Shown here piece after piece: positions 11,601 to 25,680 of a stretch of DNA of 64,000 bases. Under the pieces are notes generated by a model. It was not told the origin of the DNA and made no database searches. It was given only the letters and a program-made list of their open reading frames with translations. The stretch's first letter is position 1, and the number at the start of each line of letters is the position of its first letter. A program made the position numbers and the translations under genes. The stretch is from Dasyornis broadbenti (Eukaryota > Chordata > Aves > Passeriformes > Dasyornithidae), in NCBI GenBank assembly GCA_013397935.1, contig VZRN01001146.1, positions 1,664,203 through 1,728,202 on the forward strand, in the 5' to 3' direction.

Positions 11601-14600
11601 AACTCTGCAGTTCCATGAGAGCCTTAGGTCAGATTTCCCAATGTAATGAATGGCAGCAGAGGGCTCTGGGAGCTTTCCCAGTGACTCCTCAGCAGCAGTT
11701 GGCTCTGGAGGTTCGGTGCTGTGTGCCTGGGATGGGAAGCTCCTCCAGCTGAGCCAGCTGAGTGTGCTCTGCATCCCCATGGAAAAGCTGCACTGCAGCT
11801 GCTCTCCCTGGGTGCCACGGGAGCTTTCCTAATCCATCGCTCCCATCCATCTGGAATGCATGGCTGAGCTCTCCTGTCACCCCCTGACCTGTATCTGAGT
11901 TATTTTTCACGTAATAACATTGCAGAAGGTTTCTGTTTGAGAGACCTCCTCTCTTCAGCAGTGACCTCATAAGTGAGATAATGTAGCTATAAATTTCATA
12001 AAGCTGCATTCCAGCTGCAATCACAGATTTGGGAATTGATTTCTTCTGATGGTCTCAAAAAGCTGGACTTTTCAGGAGTAGTGAAGGCTCATTTCTATTA
12101 TCTTAGCTCTACTTTTTGAAGTGTGCTCGAGCCAGGTGTGCTAGTTACAGAGAATAGTTTGTACTGCATCAAATGAGGTTTAATGCTTAAAGCAAATAGA
12201 TTTATAATATTTTCTACGTTTCTCATAGATGCAATCCAATTATTATATAATCTCTCATAATATAAACTAATATGCTACAATTTTTAATTACATGTGTATT
12301 TGTTCTTAATGATTTTATTTCCATTTTCTTCTCAGAATCAGGACACCAGAAGTAGTAACCACTTGCATGCATGGACCATTTCAGGCAACAGTTCCCATCT
12401 AGTTTCAGAATTTCACATATTGTTAGAGAGGGAATTGTATGTGGGTTGATTCTCTTAGATATTTCTCTGTGTGTTTGTAAGAATATTTATATGTATATGT
12501 AGAAAGTAGTTATAGAGAGAGTATATTGGAGAGTATATTTAGGAGTTTATTTTTATATATATATTGTATATATAATATCAATGCAAATTTAATAGAGTCT
12601 TCCATGTGCAAAAGAAAAAAAATGCCTGATTCAGCCCTGAGTAAACACAGGGAAAATAAATATGATCAAGTCAAGTCACTTAAACCTGGGGATTTTAAAT
12701 ACAGGATAAGTAAACAGACTTGAAGAAAATGACAAGAACACTGGCAACATCTGACAAGCCATGGGAACACTAAACCTCTCTCTAAAGCATGTGTAATCCG
12801 TCAAGAGGATATGCATGCACCAGCTGTATAATAGGAGCTACTTTTGGAGATCAGACTCAGTTTATTGGTTGTCCTTCTGTCTTTCTGATCAATATCAGTC
12901 TCCATCTAGCTCAGCTTTTGCTCCCTGAGTTCTGTGGTTGCTTTTCCATCCACTGAGGAGTGTTCCTGACAAACACAAAGCTCCACTTCCTTCTGCCTTT
13001 GTTTTTGCCATCACTCTGTTACTTTATTTGAGCATGTTGGGTTTAGGGACTCTGGCTAAAAATAAAATCAAAATAATTTGTCCTTGTGCCAATGCAGCTG
13101 AAATGTCACTGAGCAATGGTGTCGTTCAAAGCCCAAATCACCAGTGCGGTGCAAATACTGTGGGGTTAAGTAGCAGATCATTTAGCTCTGCAGCCCTAAT
13201 TTTGTTCAGGCAGAGGAGGCTTCTCGGTTTGCATTTACATTTTCTGCAGGAGACACACATGGCAGTTTTGTGAGATGAGGGACAAGAACAGGGCTCTCGC
13301 GTGGTGCACTCTGGAAGCTGTAAGAGCACCTTCCTTAATTTCTGTGGGCATTGAACTGAAAGGCTGGAACGCAATGGATTGCAAAACTGCCACAGGGAAA
13401 CTTTCTGTTACAAAATCTGTAATGAGGCCACAGGTGTGTTAGTGGAGTTTTGACTCTTCTAATCTTAGTAGGGTGTGGGTGTAAGGAAGGGAGTTCTCTA
13501 CTTCCTGTCAGAATGCATAGAGAAAGTATTTGAAATTGGAGTACTTGGAACTCTTTTCTGCAGTTAGTACTCAAAATAAAGAATCTTTACTAACTTGGTA
13601 GAAATGACTGATTGTTCCCTAAGCACCACTTTGTAGCTGGAACATGGACTCTTGCTGGTGTGCTTAAAACAGCATAAACTACCCTTTGCTTTAGAACTTC
13701 AGCTAAGCATTAATCACACAAGAGTCTTACCATTAAGTGTTTTGGTATTGATTCATAGGCTGGCATTTGAAAGTTTTAAAACTCTCTCTGAATGTCCACA
13801 CAGTGCATGTCTGGGCATGTGGGGAATGCTCAGAGCTCGGGTTACAGTGGACCTCACATTAATTCTCATTAAATAGCTCCCCATCTTCTTCTCTTCCAGG
13901 ATCTGAAGTGATTGCAACAGATTTTGCATTCATAAATAAGCATGATAGGCATGATTAAAGAGGTACCTGTATTCAGCACGGGTTAGATGTGAATATAAAA
14001 GACATCCATAACGGAAAACACGGGTTTGGGGGCGGAAGGAGAATGTCCTTTGTGGGTTGGGGCTAAATGATCCCATTTGCTCCCTGACCGATGAGTTCCA
14101 GTGGTGACAATTATTGATTCCGCTCCTGAGAGAAGTCCCCTGCCCTTTTCCTCCACCAAAGCAGCAGAACAAGGTGTGTGTCCCCATGTGCTGCCCCAGT
14201 TCCCAAGCTGGTGTGTGCCCTAAACCCAGCAGGGTGATGGATTTGGGCAGAGGCTGTGCCTCACCCAGCTGCTGTCCCTGCAAGCGCTGCGCTGCATTCC
14301 CTTCCCTCTGCTCACCAGACACGAGTCAGTTTTCCCTCCTGGAAGAGCCTACAGGGGGATTAGTTTTCAGTTTTCCTTACTGAAACTTCCTAAAAAATCT
14401 GTGCCAAGGCTTGACCGGAAGGAAATAAAACCCAAAGTGTCGTGAACCCCAGTGAACCTTGGTGTTTCTCAGGGGCAGGGAGGAAGCCCGGATGGAGCTT
14501 GGTTGGTGGCTGGGCTGACGAGGCCAAGGGCATCCAGCAGGGGAAGGCTCTCTGTGCGATGAAAACACATCAGCAATTCCCAAGAAAGCTCCACACAAGC

Positions 14601-17600
14601 AGTGGATATTTTAAAATGTCAGAAGAGAGAGAGCTGCAGTTGTGCATTTCCATTATAAACAGGATTCTAACATTTTAAATAACTATCCCTGCCATAGTCT
14701 TCAGCGGAAGATCAAAACACCATCATTTTAACATCAAAAGCCATATTTGGCTTTTTTCTTTTTTTTTTTCTTTTTTTTTTTTTCAGTGAAAAACACCCCT
14801 TGCTGTGTGGCGCTTTTTTTTTCCTTGTTTTTTTTGGTTTTCCCAAAGACTAAGGCATTCAGACTCGAGGGCAGAGGCTGTTCACATCTCTTTTTTTCAA
14901 AAGTTGCTTGACAGCTGATCCTGAGAGAGGGTCTCTCAATCTTTAACATTTTATTAAGCTGCAATATTTGGAATTTTGAGGCTGGACTTTAGCCTTTGAG
15001 GGAGAATATTCAATGGCATGAATCTTTTAAGCTGCAGTGGTGCAAGAGATTATTTCAGCAATTTGCCACAGACCATTTTTCAAAGGGACAATGAGGCATT
15101 TGTCAGCAATATATGGTGGGAATAAGCTTCAATTTTTTTCATACAGCAACTTTGGAAGAAACACTGTTCTGTCTGTGCGGTTTACATGGTACTTAAAATA
15201 GCTCAGACAGCCTCCAAGGTATAAAGTCAATTTTTCAAATAGAAATCTCAATTTCAGATCAAGCTGGACAAAGAAAAGAAAGCAATTTAGAAATACTACT
15301 CACATTTTTTTTCTCTGAACTTCTAAGCCTGTGTGTAGCTGAAAGGCAGACTCAGTTCTGGAGTGCTTAAAGGAGTTTGTTCTAACCCACCTGGTATACA
15401 AACATTGGCATTTAGTGTTTTCCATAAGGTCAGAGTCTGTTGCTAAGATTACTTTTTGAGGTAAATATCCAGTGTAAAGTCTATATGGAAAAGAATAAAA
15501 ACAGGAGGGAAAAGAGCTCCAAGCTAAATTTCTTGTAAACCGCCTGTGCTACTGGGACACCTGCCTGAATTTATCCATCATCAGACTGACCAAAACATCT
15601 TTAACTAGAGATTTGTATATCAACGTAAGTACACAGTAGAATGAAGCATATCCAGGTTAGGAGAGCTTCTGAGCGAAAGAGCCCAATTGATTCTTCTAAA
15701 ATTTGAAATTTTTTTGTGATTTCCTGATTGACATGTACTATGCAGATGCTACATAGCAATCACAATGCTTAATTTATATTCCAGTGACACACATTTGTTG
15801 ACCATGATTTTCCATGTCTAAGCTATAACGAGTGTTTTGATGATGTAAATGACATCCAGATCTATTCTGTTCTATTCCATTTAATAACGTTCTGAAATTC
15901 TGCAAATGATGATGTTTGGATTCGGGGGGGGGGGGGGGGGAAAGAAGTTTAAATTGCTTAGTGTTCTCGTTCTGAAGTAAAACATTGTGTGGTGCAGCAT
16001 CAGCATAGACTGCAGATGAAACAGCGGCAAATAAAGTTAGCAGCAGTGTCTTTCCCTTTCCAGGGAGATCTGTGGTGGTAGATATCGCGCCAACAGAGGA
16101 AAAAACACGATGTTAATGCACCTCATAATAATGGCTTCCTCATTCATCGCTGCAGTAAACCAACCGCTCTCCCCCTCGCTGTCACGACAGCAGGGAAATT
16201 TCAGCTACCAGGATCCACAACGTCTTTCTCTACTTTCTCTCCTCGCCCAGACCCAAATGATGTGATGGCAGTGCCTGGTGCTGGGGAGGGAAATTTCAGC
16301 ATCCATCTGCCCCAGTCCTTCCCCAGTGCCCTCTGTCATTATCAGGTGCTCACTTCAAAGATATGCACTAAGCAAATTTCTTACAGGGCTGAGGTGAAGT
16401 TCTGGAAAAGAAATTATTGGAGAAGTAGAGTAAATTCATTTTGCTTACAGGTAAGTATCTTAAAAACTGAGCTATTGCAAGAGGGGTGATAGGATTCCTC
16501 CAGCTTGCTCTGGAAGTGGAGGAAATGCACGAGCATCTCTTTGCAGCTCAAAGCTGTCCAAGCAGCCCAGCTCATTTTCCTGTACTGCAGAACATGGTGC
16601 TGTAAATGCTATGCAGTGATCAGACCGTCTTGGGCTATTTTAATTCCAGTATATTCACCTTCCCCTAGACCAGATCTATCAGAACTCTTCATGATGGACA
16701 AATGGAAATCAAAAGACTCAAGGCAAGGACAACTTCTTTAAAGTTAGACCTATGAAAATAAATTAAACAGTCTGTCCAGTTTCATTTTTGGAATAAGTTT
16801 TCAGCTTTTTGTTATTATTTTGCTGCTGAAATCCTAAAAATCTTCTGCTGCTGACCCTGCTCGAGTTATACAAAAGCTCTATGTGTGTGTTTTTGTTTTT
16901 AACCAAAAAGCAGTAGCAGCTGGAGAGAAATTACTTATTAATCTGTGAAAAGTGAGGGCCGGTGTTTATAAAGACCTGCACCATTTGTAGATTCAGATGC
17001 AGAAATTTTCAGTGTGCCCTGCAATCTGCTCATGATGTGAAAGTGAGAACAACTAAGGCTTCTTGAGATCCTTTCACTGTGTTCATACGGAGGAGGAAGG
17101 GACTGAATGTTTCCTCCCCCAGCTTTGTTGATCAAACTGAAATCAAAACTTGTCAGCTGCTCTTGAATTTTGTTTGATGTGTTGCTACTGAACTTTCCTG
17201 CTCCCATTTGTTTCAGACAGACTGCTGAGACTAATAAGAGACTTTCAGAAACCTGCAATTTGCTCATTTAGATTCAAATGTGAGCTTTCCTCACATTTAG
17301 GAAAAGTGAGTTAGAAAATATCCCACCCACATCGTATTTTGTGCTGTATCAATCCCTAATTACTCAAGACGTTTTTGTAAGGATGGGCCCTTTCCTTTTT
17401 TTTAGGGTTCACCTGCTTGTGTGGCTCTTCCCCTGTGTGAAATCAGTCTCTAACCGCAAAACCCACACCTGTTGTTTTTCTCATGTGTTCCTGAACACTT
17501 CCATGTGTTTGTCCATGTCTTCAGTATCTCTGCAGACTCTGTATGATCTTGCTGGTTTTCCCTTTGGCATGTCTGTGCCTGGTTATATCAATTCCAGGTG

Positions 17601-20600
17601 TATCGTTCAGTTAGCAAAGTATTTAAGACTGTAGAAGCACCTTTTTGTCATTTTCCTCCCCTGTCGCCTCTGTTATGCCTCATTCCTGTTAATCCAACAG
17701 TCAGCAGGTCAGATCCCTGTTTCTGCCATCTCTTTTCTTCTCAAGTCCCTCACAAGTCTGAATCGCTTCTCAAACATCTTCCTTTCTACTCTTAGAAGAT
17801 CTTGGGGCACAGTCTCATAACACAAATGTTCTCTGCCCCCTCTTCCTTTAGAATGGAGAGATTTCTCTTGTGCACGCTGCACCCCAGGAGCATGAAACAT
17901 GCGCTCTGTGTTTCCCAGATCTGTGCCTCAAATTTCCTCTTGGCAAACTTTCACAAAGTTCAGACCTGACCAAGCAGATCTGTGTCCCAGACCGTGCTCC
18001 TGAAAGTGAGGTATCAAATAACCATCTGCTGGAAAGTGCCGCTCCCACAACATCCTGCGATGCTGTATCACTCATTTACGTAGCGCATCATCCTAGCAGC
18101 GTCAGACAAGAAACAATGTGCTTTCAGCAGCCTTCTGCCATACGTGTTAAAATGAGATTGTAGTGATGCACTGGAAAATATTTGTGGTGAGTTCTCTGTA
18201 TATCGCTGAAATCATTATTAATGCTGATGGTGATGTCATTTATTGTAATCTAAGACACAATAATTCAGGTTCCAGCCCAAGTTGTTGAAAGCTATTCCAT
18301 TTTACCTGGGCCATTTTATTGCTTTTATTTATTTAGTGCTACTATTGTATTTTATTTTTTCAGCCAAGTCTTACAAACAACAGAGAGAGAAAAAAAAATA
18401 AAAAAAGACAGAGTGCTTTTTATATTTGCAACTACAGTATTAGAGTATTTTTCTTGTCAAACTTGAGTTGAAAATGATACCAAAGGAAACTTTTAGTTTG
18501 GGTTGCTAAAGAAACAAGACTTAAGTGATTATGCTGTCTGCTGGTTTTATTGTGCTGCCTCCTGTCTGGTTTCTCATGCCAGTAGCTTGTTAATCTGCTG
18601 GGCAATTTCAAACAAATATGACTGGAGGTAAAGCTGTAAAAACGTGTTAGCTACCTGCATGCCTTACAAAAGAGAGAAGCCAGATAGAACAGGAAGATAA
18701 AGATTAATGCCCTAACTGAGGGGGAAATTGCCACATGAATTTAACCCTGTTACCAAGGCTCATAGAAGAGCAGGTTTCATAATTCCTGCTATTCTTTTGA
18801 AGTATAAACATAAAAGAAGAGTTCCTCAATTGAGATTTCCTGAGTGTACTGTCCACAGCTATTAATTTTATAGTGCCTAGTTGCCTGCCAAAGGTTCATT
18901 CAAGGCATTTGCTTTGAAACCCAATTCCGTTATTGATGACCAAAACACCAATGCGTGGAGCTCGTGGAACATTCTGTCTGTCACAACAAATCTCTAAGTG
19001 ACCCTCTTGAAAATGCTTCTCATGAAGAAGTTCAGGTGTAGTTGCCACCTCTTCACATGTTGTCTCCTTTCAATATTCTGACCTGGGTCAGCAGTTCTAA
19101 AGATAATGTTTTCCATCATGTAAAACATCAGTTTGGGTGGTTTTGATCTTTTCGCAGGAATGGTATGTTTCATTTCCAACAATAAATTTGGAGATAGATT
19201 TCATTTAGATCTTGGATCGAGGTTTCATAATCCAAGTGTTTATAATTGTTGTTGTTATTATACACTTCCAAATAAAAAACTGAAATAAGGAATAAATGTG
19301 CATTTTTCTCCTTGTATTTTTGGGCATAGTTCTCAATTGTATTAACCGTGGAGAAAAATGGAAGACGATATTTTAGATCTAAAAGAAGGCAGGTGGAAAT
19401 CTAGGTACCATCTCTACACTGGGCATGCAATGACCTGGGTGGTTTAATATCTGTGGGATGTAGCAGGGCCTTTCAGATTGATATTCAGCATTTTTTGGGT
19501 AGCAGCAGTAAATTCCATCTGCAAGCTCAAAGTTGTGTGTATTGGTTTCATATTCTTTTCTTAAAAAGGAATTTATTTTAGTTGTTTATTTTAGTTAAGG
19601 CTTTAGAAGGAACTTTAAAAAAAAATCCACAAGGCTCTTAATTGCACTCAATAAATGACTCATTCATTCAGTATTAATTCATACATAGTATATCAACCTC
19701 CAATTTCTGTTTGATTTTAATTATAATACTCCTTGGGCTTATTTCCTCACAACTTAAAAGTGACATTTGCATTAACTTAAAAACCTTTACAAAATAAATG
19801 AGAAAGCAGCAATGCCTTTAATAAATGTTGTTCATAAAATACCATTGAAACAGGATGCTTAATTAGAAATATTGTGTGGTCAAAATAAGAATAGAAATGA
19901 AGGAGACAGATAACGTTTCCTTGCTGGTAGCAACATCTTGAATGCTCACAGTAATGCTAATAATTCTTGCTACAGCTACCCAGATATGCTGCATGTTTTG
20001 CAGAAATGTTTGCACTTTCCTAACTTACAAATGCAGGAATTGGTGAATGTGTTGAAAATATCAAGTGCGGTGGTTTATTGTCAGTACCGTATTCCCTGGG
20101 GGAGTCAAAGATGTAGTTATGAGCCTTATGGTACTTTGCCAATATCTTGGCCACCCTTTAGGACAGGAAATTTCCTTACAAACATCATTATCCGGAGATT
20201 TTTACTGGTTTTTTTGAGAAACCAGTGCAGAGGCCTGGTTTATTTGTCAGGTCATATTCATGTTTCATGATGATTTGGGCATAAAGTACGTATTACTTTC
20301 ACAAATGGGCTTTCTAGGTGAGTATTTCCTAATGAGCTTTAAGGAAGACATTGAATGAGGAGGAGAAGAGCATTTAGCATTTGGGAGAAGAGCAGTGACA
20401 AAGATGAAGCAGCAAAAGGAGAAGAAACGCTGACGACTGAGGGATTTGATAAATGAGAGCTTGAGATCAGCACACTGAACAAGAGAATTGGGAAGGCATC
20501 AAAATGTAGTTTTACAGAGTTCTTGTTCAGTTGCTGAGGTGCACTATACTAAATGTTTATTTATGGATCCGTTCTTTCCCTCCTTATTTCTCTGTGTGTG

Positions 20601-23600
20601 GATTTACCCACTCGATCAGATAAATCTGCTTGCACATAGTAAATGGTAGATAATCTCTGTGTGAATTGCTTTAGTGAACTCTGTGGGGGGATAGAACTTA
20701 ATTGTAACAAAAGAAATAAAACTGACATAAAAGACAGCAATCACTTCAAAGTAAATACACTACCCTAAGCAACTTCTGTGGCTTCAAAGTGAAGGATAAT
20801 TTCTACAAGGTGTTGGTTTTAATTGGTTCTTTGGGAGATTTCTTTATAAATTTCTTATAAATTATAAATTAATTTACATTTAAATGCCTCTATTCACTGC
20901 TGAGTTAGCCCAGAACTTGAAAAAACAGCAATATCATGTTCTTAGAAGTGTCGCTGACTCTGCTAATGATTAGAATATTTCCTGAGCCATCCTGGTCTTT
21001 ACTGCTTTGTAAAATTTCTAGGCCAAATGTTTAGGTCCCAGTGAGCACCATAACACAGTGCTGATGGCTCAATTCAGGATTTGTACTGCTGCTTGACTCA
21101 ACTGGGTGGAAGAAACATATGGGGAAAAAAGCTCAAGCTCAGCATTTTGTCAAAGGGAAATGTCAAAAGAAGAAAAATATTTACATTACTGAATTGAACT
21201 GTTCCTCCAGCTTAATGACCATACATAAAATAGAAAAATAACAAAGAATATGTAATTAAATGGGAATAAAGTGTATAAATTAATTTAGAATGTTTAAATT
21301 TCACTTTGTATGTCTAGTCACTGAGTAGAAAAAATTCCGAAAAATTAATCTTGTAAACGAGTCCTGATGACTACAAACAGTGAGGCAAACAGGGGAGAAT
21401 CACATCTATCGCCTTCCCCCTCTTTTCAATCTGAAAGATTTGAAAAATCAAAGACCTCTTTCCCCCTTTTTCGCATTATAGTCTGTGATCTGAACCAGGG
21501 AAAAGTAAATTCTGCTGCACACAGACAGCTCCATTCATGCTTTCAGGAGGTGCCTTGTTCTCCACAGACCACAAAATAGAAATACATTTATTTAGCTGAG
21601 AGGTTCAAATGGAAATGCCAGGCAATATTAGTGAAGTAAATCTAAGCAAAGATAGATTTTGTGCAGAAGTGGCTTATGAAAGAAAAGCAAACCACCTACA
21701 GCAAGCTGTACTGAATAAAAGAAAAATATTGATGCCTCAGTATAAAAACAAAAAGCTTAAAAATCAAAGAAAAGGCAGCCTAATGTGTTTATATGATCTC
21801 AGTCTTGTACTCGTGGGGAAGTTTTGTGACCAGCTCTGTTACAGCAGCCTCTGACAGCTCTGACAGGGCTGTGTGCTCTTCCACAGCAACTAAAGCTGGA
21901 AAATCCTGCCACCAAATACTGAAGCCAGGATGGACTGCAATATTTTACAATATTGGGGTTTTTTATATGTGGTCAGAATGAAGTGTGGGAAAAAGAGTCT
22001 TAGATTATAGAAAGGCTTTGCAGACACAATTTTTTAATCAGTGGTAATGTAAAATATTCTAGGTGTTCCATCTGGAAAAAAAAAAATTACCATTGGAAAA
22101 AAGAAAATGCTTAATCTGCCAAAAGAAAATGTAGTCACAACTGAAGTTAGTGTTCATGGGGGGTCAGTGGATCCCTCTGTGTGCTCTGAGAGTATTCTGC
22201 GTCTGACAATTAATAAGGGAGAGGGGATTTCTCTGCAGAATTTTGTTATTTTCTTTGGAAATGCAATTAATCATGAGCAGTGCAGAAGTTCCAGCATTGA
22301 GCAGGTGCTCTGTACAGTGTTATATAAATGAACCTTGTCCATTTGAGATGTTTCTGTTCACGTTCCCTCTGTTTTCCTACAGAAGGTGGTTAAGAGTATC
22401 CAAACTAAATATGCCTCTGGTGAACAATTTGAATAAATTTGCTCTCAGGCCCTAAAGTTCTATCTTTACATTATAAATCAAAACTATAGTGGTGAACCAT
22501 GACAAAATATACTTTTATTACTGTACTTGCCATGGCTACTGTGTTTGCACAGCCGACTAGTGTAGGATAAAAAAAATCAAAATGAAAAAATATTTGGAAA
22601 GAAAGTAATTTTCTGTGGTTTCTCTACGTTTATTTTACAAAATACTACTACAATGTAACTGCCAACATTTATGTTTATTGAAACCCCTATTTATTTCCAG
22701 ATATGGGACCTCATTACGCTAATAGTATACTATTATGTAAATGTATTTTCTATAAATGTCTAGTATCTGTAAGTAGTTTAGTCTCAATGTCCCTAATGTA
22801 ATATATCAAACAATAACTCATTTGTCAAAGAGAGACAGTTCATTAGTATTCAACAATCATTTGGACAGAATAAAACAGCAACAGTATAAAAATTGATGTT
22901 GCGAAACTTAACAAATGAGGGAAAAAGGAAAGTGTGATTCGGGAAATTGCAGGCCTGCCCTCAAGGGCCATTTTTAGGTCACTCGTCTGCATTTTAATAT
23001 TACATCTGTTTTAGAGAGAGTCTCCAAGTTATTAGGTTGGGAGGGAAGCCAATTTGCAACCATGACATCAATATCCAGGGGGTTCAATAAATGGGAACAT
23101 AACAACACTTGGGACAGAGTCAGGGTGAAAAGGTGTCACACTGCCAACTGTGACATCGTAACTCAGTTTTGCAATTAAATTATTGAGTGATATAAACCTG
23201 AACTTTTAACGTGTTTAAATATTGGGAGATTTGCTCTTGAAATCTCGTACGTTTCAAGACAAGAAAGAAGGTACGTGCATATATGACCTAAATTATGGTA
23301 CTTCTTGAATTCACTTTAAAATTCGATCACTGCATAGATGCATCCAGGTGTGGTTTGTCTACCTGTGGGCAAGCCAGATCAGATGCCAGCTCCACAATTT
23401 GATGTTAGCCTTTCTGCACAGGCGTCAGGCATGTGTTATTCTCAGTTTCTTGCAAGGTGTTCTGCTTCTTCTCAAAGTAGTAATTTCTTTTGTTCTCACA
23501 CGTGTGGGTCTGTCTTACACTAAGACTGATTATTTATTATTACTCTGCATTAACCGATTTGCAAAGGTACAGTACTTTTACTGCCTTTTAAAAGACGCAT

Positions 23601-25369
23601 TTATAAGGGATTTCAAATTATCTGGAAGCACTTTGTCTCTCATCTCTACTGTAAGGGTTGCTTGAATATGAATCTCTTTTATGTGAAGAGTTTGAAGGAT
23701 GCTGTGTGTGGCCTTTAAAAACCTTACTAGGCAAAGTGGCACTTTCCTCTCTGACTCAGAAAATGTCAGCAGCAGATTTGGTGACTCTGTGTGTATTTCT
23801 ACCTAATGTTCATCTCAGGTCAGAGAACAGCACTGGTGGAGTGAGCACCCTTCTACTCTTTAGTTGTTCTGGCTCCCATCATTGTCCATTGAAAAGCAAT
23901 GGGTAAATTCTAAAACAACCCCCTGGTTTTGAGATAGGTTTTGTGCACATGTTACTTTTAATTTGGTTTTTGACCTGAAAAGCAATGAACCAGATAGGTG
24001 GGTACCTAGGTATTGAGAAGTGGATTTCCTGTCTGCTTGATCCAGGCCTCTATTGTCAGGCTTGTTCATGAGGATGTATCTGTTCATTTGATTCAATATT
24101 CTGTTCCCCTGTTATTTTTCCTCCCAAAAGCACTGTAACCTCCATTCATCAAGTCTAAGATTAACCATCTATGGCTTTTCCAAAAATACCAAGAGCTACA
24201 CAGTTGCTTTTGAATCAGAATTAGAATAAAACCTTCTTATAATGCTTTCTCTTTTATATTCAGCACCCTCATTTCCATCTTTCACAGCTAAATCAGGTTA
24301 TTTCGATTACAGCAAGGTCTGAACCAACTCAGATGAAAAAAATTATCTACAGAGCCTATTTACATTTCTTTAATGAAACACTACGTTGGCTTTGTATAAA
24401 AAAAAGATTTTTTTAAGACAAAAACCTGAATGTGATAAGCATAATACTATTGTGAAGTAAAGATAAGCTTAAAACTGAAGCTAGTTTTTGAAGAAAATGG
24501 AAAAAGGATGTTTTTCCAGAGCATGACGTGGATGACAGTTAATTGAGATGTCACACTGGTCACTGTCTATAACATTCAGAAGGTAATAGTTCCACAGTGG
24601 TGTTTCAGATTCTTACTCTGACCACACCACGAATTACCTTCACCATCTCAAAGTGCAGCTGTGGTAAGAGGTGGAAACACTGGGCTTTTCTAGAAAGTGA
24701 CCAATACACGTGCCCCTGTGCCCCTGGGGCTGACATTTGCACTGACATCTGCCCCTTGCACATCCCAAGTTGCCAAGAGGAGGGCACGGAGCAGCTGGCA
24801 CTGTGGGAAATGCCTGCTGATGCAGCAGGATAGATCCCTTCAGATCTCTTCATTGTTTTCCCAGTGCAAAATAACCCAGGACCTGATTTTTTTAAACTAT
24901 TATTGTTTCACACAACCGTGGAAGTAAACACTAAATTCTCAATCAGCAGTATTTCATTGGCTGGTAGATGGTAGCCAAAATACGGCCCTTTGATTTTCTC
25001 TGCAGCAACAGTAATTTCCTTTCCGTATGGAACACCTACAGAATGAATTTAAATGAGGCTGTCATTCATTTTTATAAGAAGGGAATATTACCTGTCTGTG
25101 CATGAAGGAGGGAATCCTCCAGCTTCATCTCAAGTCTGTGTTTTTCCAACCTCTACTCTCATGATGGAAAAGATGTGCCTGCCCAGCCAATCTCCAAACC
25201 CAGGGAAAAATTGTAATTTGATGCAGCCCTTTCTTTTAATGGTGCAGTAATTGACAGAGTAGGAGGTTTCCGATATTGTGAGAATGTGACATGAAAATAT
25301 CTGATACATGAGAAATAACCTGCCATTGCTAAGGTAGTTTAAAACCCAGGCAGCTGAGAACAGATGCTA
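11601..25369. other. NLGN1 intron sequence, no gene seen
   Basis: A long non-coding stretch. It holds an AT microsatellite-like patch near 12550-12576, a GC-richer block near 14100-14600, a pyrimidine tract at 14751-14783 (the source of a lysine-rich frame on the reverse strand) and a 17-base G run at 15924-15940. An overlapping TGCATG pair lies near 12363. Scattered open frames of 60-130 codons on both strands have no recognisable domain and are treated as chance. Confidence 0.6.
15924..15940 (+). repeat. Poly(G) tract, 17 bases
   Basis: An uninterrupted run of 17 G bases. Long G runs can form G-quadruplexes, are length-unstable and are error-prone in sequencing, so the exact length should not be trusted. 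No known function is implied. Confidence 0.95.
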
Positions 25370-25680
25370 TCTAGTGACACTCTTTTCAAAGCATCATCTC
25401 TGCTGACAGGCTGCTGTGCTGCTTTGGCGAGCAAACAAGGAGCGTTACAAGTGCAGCTGATGAGCAGGCACAGATCGAGCGGCAATGAGACTGAAGCAGT
25501 ACTTATCTCTGGGTTAATACAATGCTGAAATATTAAAATCTCACCTCATAAATACCTGTTTGAGAGGTAATGAGTCATTCATCAGCAATCTGCTAATGGC
25601 AGTACAGCTATCAGATGCGGATTTACAGAAGGCCCTAGGATAGCCATGCTAATGACAGGGGTTTTAGTTATTATAACCTG
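25370..25680. other. Candidate conserved non-coding element (weak)
   Basis: This ~310-bp stretch is of higher complexity than its flanks and free of simple repeats. It contains an exact AP-1 motif TGAGTCA at 25571-25577 and several TAAT-type homeodomain cores. By eye it resembles the enhancer-like conserved elements common in introns of large neuronal genes. This is an impression from composition only; no conservation was measured. Confidence 0.2.

Noticed and set aside
11394..11780. 128-codon minus-strand frame
   Set aside because: It reads antisense through a CR1 tail and its flank.
13930..14322. 130-codon minus-strand frame
   Set aside because: It overlaps another frame on the opposite strand in a GC-rich block, and no recognisable protein family was found.
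14734..14964. Lysine-rich minus-strand frame
   Set aside because: The lysines are the reverse reading of a T/C-rich tract at 14751-14783.
22107..22331. Frame containing VHGGS, resembling the esterase HGG motif and a candidate for the missing upstream NLGN1 exon
   Set aside because: The residues around it do not match the neuroligin block (which continues Tyr-Met-Glu-Gly) and there is no matching donor, so it is chance.
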